This document shows, one piece after another, positions 54,601-64,000 of a stretch of DNA of 64,000 nucleotides. Source of the DNA: Symsagittifera roscoffensis (lineage: Eukaryota > Xenacoelomorpha > Acoela > Convolutidae); contig NC_087064.1 of assembly GCF_963678635.1 (NCBI RefSeq), positions 54,318,338 through 54,382,337 on the forward strand. Direction: 5' to 3'. Numbering within the stretch: the stretch's first letter is position 1; every line of letters begins with the position of its first letter. Made by a program: the position numbers and the translations under genes. The notes beneath the pieces were generated by a model. The model was not told the DNA's origin. It saw nothing but the letters and a program-made list of their open reading frames with translations, and did not search any database.

Positions 54601-57129
54601 AATTTGGGAATTCATTTTTAAAAGTTGGGCTAATTGGGCGCTTCGATTCAGGATATCCACAGGTTTTTTTGTCCCAAAATTTCCAAAAGTTTTTGTTTTC
54701 CGGACTCAATACTGAAAAGAGTCTTTGTGGAAGTAAAAAAAATTACTCCCAATCTATTTTAAGCTCAAAACTAACATTTTGTCTTTCTTACTGACAGGTC
54801 AAACCGGCGCCATATGCCTGAAAAACAGTCAGAAGGACAGAATTAGCTTAAGTTATTTTGGTCTGAAAAATCAGTATTTTAATTTAACCGTATTCTCTGC
54901 TCAGAGATTTCAATTTAACCCTCGAAAACTCTTTTCTGCGTGGCCTCTTTTGAAAATCTAAGCACTTAAAATTGTGTTAAAAAACTGTTTTCAGATTTTT
55001 GAAAAAATTTTGATTTTGGGCTTTCAAGTTTCTCAAGAACACCGTATAAATTGTACAAATACTAAAACAAAAAAATCATCAAAAATTGTTCTAAAAAAAT
55101 TGTATAAATTTGAAAAGCAAGCAATAAGCAGCTCATTAGGAGGCCTCCTATTTTTGTCTCTGGTTGCTGGTTTCATCTGAGTGTTTAAACTTGGATCTTG
55201 TGATCCAGATGAAATTTCATCAGTGCAGCTAATGGGGCTAATCACTTTTCCGGACTGGAGGAGTCTATCCAATTTCTCTCCACTTTTAACCGCAATAAAC
55301 CTAAAATATTATGCCTAAATCAACCTCCCTCATATTTTCAGAAAAAGTTACGGTAAAATCACCACAACGCGGTTTAGGTAAAGATAAGTTCAGGTTAGCT
55401 TCGACTCAACTTTACTTCAACTTTATCTGAAAAGAATAACAAGGATACCTTTTAGCTCAACTGTGTTACGTCTTCTCAAAGATCATATGCGGATTTTCAA
55501 CTAAATCAAAACCCGGACAGTTTTATATATTTCATTTTAAAAATAAATATTTAATCAAAATTCTGGCATTAAGCTAACTGCGTATGTTTTTTCTTTCGCG
55601 GCAAGAGAAAAATATATCACGTTAGCAAGCAGTAAAATGGTTCGCGATGATTCTCAAACCAACGAGTGTTAGACTCAAGCCGGAGCAGTTAGCAATCAAA
55701 CTGCGTTCATGATTCAAAAACTTTTCGTTTTGTAAAAGAATTATAAGTTTTTCTGCCTGTTACTTGCCCCGCACTTATCAGTTTCAGAGTTTTGTAGTAA
55801 CAAAAATAAGAAATCAATCAGAAACTCCTTAGGTTTTATCCAGCTTTTTCGAATTAAAAAAAAGTTTTTATTACTTATATTAACAGAACACTTTTGGGTA
55901 GCTAATTTTTTTTTGAGAAATTATGAAAATTGGTTTCACGCATCTTCTCGGCCATATATTTATATATGAAGAGGTCCAAACAGTTTTGCAGTTACGAGAT
56001 TACTTTTTGAAGAGGAAAAATAGTCGAGAACGCCATAAAGTATGAACCATTTTCTTCATCTAAAGCAAAAAAAAACTGGAAAGCAACGGCGTAGACTAAA
56101 TAAATCGCAAAAAAGGCGGTTGAATGACTGCTATAAATCCAGTGCCAAAATTGTAGGAAAATTGAAAGTACACTATCATTAAAGCGCTTCTAACGCCAAG
56201 TCGCCTTCAGGAATGAGAGCCAGCGCAATATAGGTTTTCGTTTTATGATATTAATAATAATTAATTGTTCCCAAACGATATCTAGTTACAGAGTTAATTA
56301 TAGAAAATTTAGAGACACAAATTGGAATTGTTTAGGAAGAAACATTAAGCCATCATGGCCCGTTTTCAGGTGTCTCATCATGCGGAGAACAAAAAATCGA
56401 ATAACTTTTTAGATCCAATGGCATGGATCTTTCTACCAAGGGCATGGAACATTTATTAAACGTTAAACTCTTTGTTCGCACCTTTGAACACTTCTCTCTA
56501 AAAAATATCATTTTGATGTTTTGTCGGGTAGTCTTTTCTACTCATAACCTAGAAACCAACAGAAACCAACTCTACATAATCAGCAAAAAAAACATGTTTA
56601 AAAGTTTGCCCAATAAAACCGTATTTCCTAGAATGTAATTATCAAACAATTTCTGATTAAAACCATCCAATTGAGACCGAGAAGACTTTTCAAGATGTTG
56701 ACCCAGGCGGGAAAAATTACATTACTAAAATTTTTCTAAATTCAGGTGTAGTCGACCCTCTGTTGAGTTTATTTCTATTGGAAGCTAACTTTTGATTTGG
56801 TGCTCTCTTTGAAAATATCACGTTTAACTCTAGTTCAGTAATTGCATATCTTAAGGGACTAACTTGGCACTCTTTTCGGATAAATTTCCCGGTTATTTTC
56901 AGAACTTCGTACGCAAAAGTTTTCTTAGGGTATAAATTTTCTTTTCTTGCATTATTTCAGTGTCTGCATCCACCCTGCGCTTATAAAAATTTATTATAAT
57001 TAGCCTTCTGATTTTCATTTCCGGCTCTAACAGTCTGGTTTTGTCGGTATTTGCATAAACTAAAACTCCATTTTGAATGATTGTTTGCGCATAACTTTTA
57101 AACGCAAATATTAATTGCTGCCTGTTAGA
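51606..57129. other. 5.5 kb AT-rich DNA without recognised feature
   Basis: Open frames up to about 150 codons (54333-54794) are hydrophobic/Lys-rich in the way AT-rich random sequence is, and none has a recognisable domain. I see no tRNA, rRNA or element boundary. Confidence 0.5.
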
Positions 57130-57720
57130 AATTTACCCAATTGAAATAACACTCCACAGAATTGCAAAACTTCAACTTATATCTGGTCAATATGCTGATG
57201 AAAATTTATTTCACTGTCATAGTGATTTCTAAGAATTTTAATAGATTCTAGATCTTCTATTTGGGTGTCATTCAAAAAACATTTGACAAGTCTTTCAGTT
57301 TTTTGGGTCCGAAAGTGGCCCATGGTCTAGGTTCTTTGACATTTAGTGTCAATTTGTTCTTTCTTAACCAATCACTTACTTCAAGCAAAGCCGAATGATG
57401 TGCGTGAGCAATATACTCTTTGATGTTAGTCGATTTCAGAACAGTGTCATCAGCATACAAACTACCCCTGTGTTTTTCGTGACTATTTGAGGATCGTTAA
57501 TGTAAAGTGTGAATAAAAGTGAGCCAAGGATAAACCTTGAGGTACTGCAAAAAACACCAGCTTCAGTTCAGTCTTAAAAGATTACGAGTATCAAAGTAAG
57601 ATTCCAAGAGTTTCAATACAGGCCTTCTGAATCTCATAAAGTCCAATTTTATTAACAAATTAGAGTGTTCAACCATGTCAAAAGACTTAGTGAGTTCTAT
57701 AAAAAGTATTTTCTTTTTTT
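57130..57720 (-). pseudogene. decayed non-LTR (LINE) reverse transcriptase fragment
   Basis: Read on the minus strand from about 57720 downward: a motif-A-like segment (KSFDMVEHSNLLIKL), LKLLESYF, VPQG-like YLKV, YADDTVL at about 57443-57460, WLRKNKLTLNV, and a later segment IKILRNHYDSEINFHQHIDQ. This order is typical of Jockey/CR1-type LINE RTs. Stops and shifts are frequent, the 5' ORF and endonuclease are absent, and the fragment is old. The longest surviving frame is 57272-57460. Confidence 0.82.
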
Positions 57721-59149
57721 TTAATGCTGAATAAAGTTTTATTCACATTTTTATTTATTTTCAGTAAAACTCTCTGCAGTTACGAATCTTCTGTAAAATT
57801 CTTAACTTCCAATCTTCTTATTAAATTCCTCTACTTTGCTTAGGTTCGGATCTGCTTTTCTCATATTATCAACCACTTAGCTTGTTTTTTTTGCAAAGGG
57901 TATGTGGTCCAACTATTTGAAAAATGAGCGAAATTCAAAAGCCAAATAAAAGTGAATGATGCAATCCCAGGAACCCATTACGAATGTACAAGTTTCTGAT
58001 TGAAGAACATCACCTTACCCGGGAGACAATTGCCAGTTAAAAACTAAAACATCAATTTTTTCAGGATACTTTGTTTATAATTGTTTGTAGTCTTTCCTCT
58101 TCCTTATAGTAAATAATTTTTAAAAAAGATCAAACGAAGATTTTAAACACTGAAAACTCAGTGAGAATTTGATTTGGTTTCAGATTCTGGTGCCTTTGGT
58201 TTTTGCAGTTTCCCAATTTGATGATTTTTGTTTTGTTTTTTTTTGTTGCCTAATGGTTTAATTTTTTGGGATAAATTTTTTTTTACAATGTTAGCTAAAG
58301 TTGATATCACGTCTAATCTCAAGTTTTCAGCTTCGCTTCAATTGAAAATGACGTAAGACTGAACTGAGAAAGAAACCTTTGATGTGATAACTAGCCAATG
58401 TCAATTTAACCACCATATACGAGCAACGGTACCGCAACAACTCGCAGCAAGTCAAAACCCGCAAAAAAAGACAACGCGCAAAATTTTTTAGAAAGACAAC
58501 TGGCAAAAAAGACAAACCGTAAAAAACTCGGGAGGAATAAATTTTTCTTTAATTTATATGTGAGGCAAAAAAACGGTAAAACATCAAAGCCTCTGGGGCG
58601 CCAGAAGATCTTCCACACAAATGGGTTTCACAGATTAAAGTAAGAAGAAAGAGCTTCCAGCTGCAAATTAGGTCATTGTTTTGATAGTTTTCAAGCGTTT
58701 CTGAAATCTTTTGTTTCAATTGTTCATATTTAGGACAATTATAAGGCTTTTCTCCAAGTTTGAACCAATTAAGGTGCTTTTCGTTCAGGTCTTGCTCCTT
58801 CCTCATTTGCTGAACGAATTTCGATACAGCTGGTTTCATTACAGCAGATTCCATATAGCTGGTTTAAAGTCTGGATTTTTTCGTACTCTATTTTCTCCCA
58901 CTAAATATTTTCCAAACAACCGAGCTGCTCATTCTCAGTTAGTGTTGCACAAAAAGTTTCTAATGGCAAGTCGCATTCATGAATGAGAGCCAGCGGAATA
59001 TCGGATTTCACTTTTTCCTAAATCTTTGTGTTTTCTCTACTCAACCGCGCGTCCTATTTTTTTTGTTTTTGCCGGTTGGCCTGAAAAAATGAAAAAAGCG
59101 CCCTCTGACAAACGCTGTTGGGAATTTCCGGTTTAAAAGCAAAAGCTGT
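57721..59149. other. unassigned DNA
   Basis: Contains a motif GAATGAGAGCCAGCG (58980-58994) that also occurs at about 56213-56226. Nothing else supported. Confidence 0.4.
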
Positions 59150-59157
59150 TGTTGTTT

Positions 59158-59290
59158 AGAAATCAATACAATTTCTGTTGGCTTTAATCGTGGGTTACGT
59201 TTTCGTAACAGTTATTTAGAAGCAGAAAACACTGCTTTTTCGGAATCAATAACAATTTCTGTTGGCTCTAATAGTGGGTTAAGTTCTCGT
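59158..59290 (+). repeat. two-unit direct repeat, about 82 bp apart
   Basis: GAAATCAATACAATTTCTGT at about 59158 is followed by a near-copy at about 59239. Both continue GGCT.TAAT.GTGGGTTA.GTT.TCGT. Confidence 0.65.
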
Positions 59291-62090
59291 TTGTTCGTAT
59301 TACTGGTGAGTTTTTGTTATAATTGCGAAAGTAAATAATTGCGAGGGAGCAGTTGTTTATAGCAGCATGTACATAATATATCGCGTACGTATCAGTATCT
59401 AAAGCATCAGCATCGAGATCTTCTTAGCCTACAAGGATGTACCGAGAGATACATTTTGAAATTTGCATGAGTGTCAGTGTAAAATACAAACTAGGCGAAC
59501 TAGTAGAATATCTCATCTTTTCCATGTCAGGGTAGGGCCTACAAACAAGTGAGCCAAACTTTTTCAGCAAACCCCCAAAATTTAAGCGAACAAAAAATTG
59601 ATGTTGTTGTCTATAGCAAGCCTTCAAATCTTCTTTTGAATTCATATTGATGTTTCAACAAAATCGCCGAATTCAAGTATTATTCCGCGATTGATGTTAT
59701 CCTGAAAAAATTGAAAGTAATCTGGGATCAACAGAGACTCAGACGCAAAATATTATGCAAACAATTTTTCAGTTTTAACTTCGGCCATATTGATAGCGTT
59801 CGTGGTTAAAGTCAAATGAACAAAATAAGCGTATTTAACAATTTCGTGTTTTCATCGTGGTTATCAGACAAACAATATGCAAATATGGTTCAAAACAATT
59901 ATGGAATTTAGTTTTCACCTAGCGCCTAAAAAGTTTTAACGGTTATAATCCTTTTGATACTTCTCAAAATCGAATTTACCATTTTTTTTAAATACCTTTT
60001 GTTCTATTTGTTTTCTTAGTCAAAATTTTATCTTGAAAATTGGTGTATCCATTTCCCTAGTTTTCAATCCGTACGTTTTTTACAGTAGTAGACTTTTGTA
60101 CGTCACAAAAATTAGCATACACAGATTGTGTGAGATCTTATCAAAACTTCAGATGTTTAGTCAATGATTTGTTCATGACGCATTATTCAAATCGCTATTG
60201 ATGTTTAGTAATAGATTAGAACCAGTTATGAACCGGAAGAGTTACAGTTTCCAGAAGAATTGATTCAAGGAAATAAGGAACTATTTTATCATAAGATAAC
60301 TTTTATTTGCATAACTAAACAACGATAGCCGGTTACTGTGCAAGTAGCACAGAATGTTCCGACCATATTCATAGAAAACTACAGATAAAAATTCTTCAAT
60401 TATTTTAAGTTCTGTAAATTAGTATCGTTTTTGTACGCGACGTGATCATATAACTATGCACACAAGTAAAAAGATAGTAATGAAGCACAATCGACGACAT
60501 TTGTCTAAAAATAATAATAACAAACAAAAAAATTGAAAAAAAAAAATATTTAAAAAAATTGATTTTTTTTTCTATTTTTCAACAATGTATCAAAAATAAA
60601 AATCTTGACAAGGAAGTGCTAACTAGTTTTCAGTAAAAAAAACTATGTTTTTTTTAGCCTAAATGACCAATTTAACAAGTTATTATCAGTTCACTTGGTC
60701 GAAATAAGACAAAAAAAAATTTATCAATACTGGGATTTGGATGTTGTTTGAATCCCGACTGAAGGTGTTTTATAATGACTCATCGCTCCACCCAGCCAGA
60801 TTATTATGCAGCCTAACTTTGCGTGAAAAAACAAAAAGAAAAGAAAAAATTAAAACACACCCAAATACAAAATTCCTCCCCATTTTCTATGGTCGGAACA
60901 ACAACATTAGGCTTATCAACAAAGCAAAACTAAAGTGTACATCCTAGACCCCATCCAGCAACACAACTACGAGAGAAGTGAATAATTCTGAAACTCCAAA
61001 CAAGATGCTTTCCTCAAATGATCTTGGCAACCTTGAACATATTGACAATCATAATATAGAAAAAAGTTTTACCCTGTCAAAAAAGTGAAAAATCTGTGAA
61101 AAGTATTTAATAAACGAATCCACTATTTTTCTTCACTTTCATTTGTGTTTAAAAATTAAACGTCTCAAAAACTGGGATAATTTGTAACACAATAACAAAA
61201 AACGCAATTTTTTAGATTAGCTGTTCGCTTGACAGAAAAGGGCCCGAAAATTAAATACGAAAAAAATTAAGATCTAAAATAAGCAAAACAAAATTAGGTC
61301 TGAAATTAGACATTAAATTGACCACGAGAAATTCAAATGATAATTGAACTTTTCATACATGTTCCTTGAACATATGTTTTTCAAGCAAACATCTTAAACG
61401 GCAAATTTTGGATTTTTCCCGCAATAGTATTTCTAGTATTATTAATTATCAATATATCTGATGTACCTATTGAAGAATATATCTAAGTACCTATTGAAAC
61501 AGTTGGTTCCAAACTATAAATATAGTCCACATTTTTCAAAAATACACCTGTTAAAAACTTTGTTTTCCCGCTCTCGTACGACTCCTCATGTTTATGTTAC
61601 CATAGGGGAAACATTTTTCAGCAAACTCGTTTTGAGATTTTGTCAACTACCTGCTAGAGAGTACTTGCCAAAGCAGCAGAAACAATAATTTCTACAAGAG
61701 ATTTATATCTTATAAACACCTAGTTGCTTTGAAACTAAAATTGGAACGCAAAAACCTAAGATCAGTCAGCAAAACTCTAAAAAAACAGAAGTTGTAGGCA
61801 GCTGCAGCAGTTCTAATAAAGCTGCGGATATCAATCCAAAATCGTTTAAAACACTTAAAAAAATTATTTACGAGTTATAGAAAATCGAAAATAATTTTTG
61901 AGGAAATATTTTTTATTTTCACGACAAACTGTTTTTAGGACTTTCGATTATCATATTTTCCAAACAATTTTTTTTTGAAATCGGAGATAAATTTGAGAGA
62001 ATTATTTTTAATGAAACAATTGTAATAAAAGTTGAAAATAAAAAAGCAAAAACTTGTACATTTTTCACTCTAAAGCAGTATAGGCACTTA
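59291..62090. other. unassigned AT-rich DNA
   Basis: Only a possible R scrap (AGAATGTTCCGACCAT at about 60351) stands out. Confidence 0.45.
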
Positions 62091-62558
62091 CAAGTGTGCT
62101 CGTATACAGGGCAAAGCCCTGAATGTTCCGACTGCCCCTTAGTCCATATCGAATACTTTTTAGGAATTTTTTTTTGAAAAACTATAAATTTTGGACAATA
62201 TCAAAGACAATTTGAGTCTTATGAGCTTAATACGAACAGTTAGCTAGGCCCAGTTTAATTTGGAACAATTTTGTTCAGCGGGATATTTCGTGTTATGCTT
62301 TCAAAATTATGAATAAAACCTTCATGGTGCGCATCAATTAGTCCAGAGCATGACCAAACTGGCAATTTTTAAACTACCATAACTTTGCAAAAAATGATCG
62401 GCAGTGAAATATCTTTTTACATTTGGTTTACAAGGAGTCGGTAATTTCAATAGGGTATAAAAATTTTGTTAAAAACTTTTAATTCGATCGCCAAAAGTTG
62501 AAGAATAAAAAAAATACCCCAAGCATAAATATTCCGTTTTTTCGAAAGTCGGAACAAA
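62091..62558 (+). repeat. diverged R repeat, copy 13
   Basis: Both ends (CAGGGCAAAGCCCTG hairpin with TGTTCCGACTGCC; TTCGAAAGTCGGAACA) and central words (TTTGGAACAATTTTG, AAAATGATC, GTGAAATATCTTTT) are present, but the CpG-rich centre has decayed. Confidence 0.75.
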
Positions 62559-64000
62559 AACTAAATTGAAACTTTGAAAAGTCTTCGGTACAAAAAGCAA
62601 AACTGAAAGAAAGTGTTTCATTTGATACCATTTTTTGACGCAGAATCATTAAGTGCCAGCTAAAAAATTTCGAACGAGTATTTGCTCAGCTACCTTAATC
62701 AGGGTTAAAATATTGCATTAGAGGGCAGTAGAAGACAGTTTAACCTCATTGAAATTCACTCGAAAAAATTCGAGTTAGAAACAGTTTTTTACGGGAAAAA
62801 TTCTAGTTCACGATTATAAAACACTTGCTATGGCAACTGTAAAATGTTTAGATTTTTCGATGGACAAGCAGGGATCAGTGGAGAAGAAGCTGAATCAAAG
62901 CAGTATGGAGAATAACCGATTATTAGAATTTTGTTAAATCAAAATGCTGCTGTAGTTTTTTTAGTATGTATTATTTTACTAAGAGGCTGCAAAAAACTCA
63001 TTGAATTTTTTCATTTACTTGATTGATGTATTTTCATTTCTGGCATACATTTTCTCGGAAGCCGCATGTAATTTTTAGATAAGGAAGAACATGAACCCGC
63101 TGCTGTCTTTACTTTGAAAATTCCCTTCCAAATCAAAGCCCATATATCAGCAATATGTGGTCCAGCTAATAAATCTGTACATTTTTATTATCCTCTGGTT
63201 TGTTTAATATATATAACGTAGTATACATTCATTTAGATTCAGAAAAAGGAAGGCAGAAGGAGCTGGGTTGTCCGTCTCTCTTTAAGAAAGCCCTCCAAAT
63301 CAACCGGGTAAAATTGACTCGATACCCGGGGTAAGGGGCAGCTAAGTGGGTTGGAATTGGAATAACTACATGTACCTAATTTCTCAAATATTCCCTATCA
63401 GTATAGAAACAATTCCATCACTACCAGGCCAAAATTGCAAGCTATTTTATCCATCAACTGGTACTCTAAATTCCAACAACCAGCCAACACCCCCCTCCCC
63501 CGCCTCCACTCTTTTCTCTTTCTACCCTTCTGCCTTTTAGAAGAGAAACCCAACTTTCGCATCATGTGGTATATACTTGACATATCATCTCTGATTTGTT
63601 AGACCAAAAGTGCTCTCATCTAATCCAAATTTCAGTACTTTTTCTCCTGATGCTTCCTCTCACTCCCTCCCCCTCCATTATTCCGTACCCCCTTAATTCG
63701 TCATTCATTTTTTCCAGTACTGGACTGTTGGGATGACAAAGTAGAGTACCGGTTGTGGTGAGGGAAATTCTTCCTTTGGCTTTATCCACCATCTAAGTGC
63801 GATGGACGGTAGGATTTTGTACCTTTCGTTTTTCTCCTGCCAATAAATCACTCTAAAATGGCATATTTTAATTCAACCCGCCGCCCACCCGGCCGAGAAA
63901 AGGTCTGAATACACCAGTAAAACACTGGATATCAATGCATTCCAGATACAAAAAAAAAGAAACAACAAAATGTGTATTTTGAAACCATAAAAAATACAAA
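62559..64000. other. unassigned DNA, pyrimidine-rich at the end
   Basis: No gene supported. From about 63470 to 63720 the plus strand is conspicuously C/T-rich, and overall GC is higher than in the preceding 10 kb. This could herald a host gene beyond the window, but no exon can be drawn. Confidence 0.4.

Noticed and set aside
54333-55180. Series of plus-strand frames rich in Phe, Leu and Lys
   Set aside because: Typical chance frames in AT-rich DNA; no family resemblance and no shared frame.
60345-60366. Additional R repeat near 60350
   Set aside because: Only about 16 bases match, too short to call a copy.

Overview
The window looks like a repeat-rich stretch of an AT-rich invertebrate (probably arthropod) nuclear genome. 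That inference rests on the eukaryotic retroelement classes, MITEs and satellites, a 200-base scaffold gap, and a glycoprotein of a type known from arthropod LTR elements. I could not find a convincing host protein-coding gene, rRNA or intact tRNA. The species cannot be named from the sequence.

Layout. 1-1760 is a satellite with a 601-bp period. 1761-8214 is mostly non-coding, with an assembly gap (4965-5164), a degenerate minisatellite of roughly 43 bp period (5587-6370) and the first copy of a dispersed repeat I call R (about 520 bp). 8215-27374 is one giant LTR retrotransposon of 19,160 bp. It has 410-bp LTRs differing at only three sites and a 4-bp target duplication (AATC). 27375-30346 holds an inverted R copy and a tRNA-derived SINE-like fragment. 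30347-35917 is a second, RT-less Gypsy-like element with its own LTRs and target duplication. It is followed by R-repeat arrays and by a second, 5'-truncated copy of the same block (37956-42570). 42571-51605 holds more R copies, a hAT-type MITE with a perfect 8-bp target duplication, a reverse-oriented solo LTR related to the giant element, and short tandem repeats. 51606-64000 is mostly unexplained AT-rich DNA with a decayed LINE reverse transcriptase (57130-57720) and one diverged R copy.

The giant element is the centre of interest. Its 5' half is a recognisable Gypsy-type gag-pol: capsid and CCHC knuckle, DSG protease, YLDD reverse transcriptase, RNase H, and HHCC/DD35E integrase with a GPY/F module. 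The 3' half carries about 6 kb of extra coding sequence not normal for Gypsy: two small overlapping membrane proteins, a 392-codon Pro/Ser/Thr-rich frame without an ATG, a signal-peptide- and TM-bearing glycoprotein resembling those of chuviruses/mononegaviruses, and a 602-residue protein I do not recognise, joined to the glycoprotein by an ATGA overlap. All these frames lie on the plus strand in the same A/C-rich, G-poor composition, and several overlap end to end. They therefore look like one transcriptional cassette of a retrovirus-like element. Several reading frames are interrupted by single-base shifts or one stop although the LTRs are nearly identical, so recent damage, assembly error at A-runs, or programmed recoding must be distinguished.
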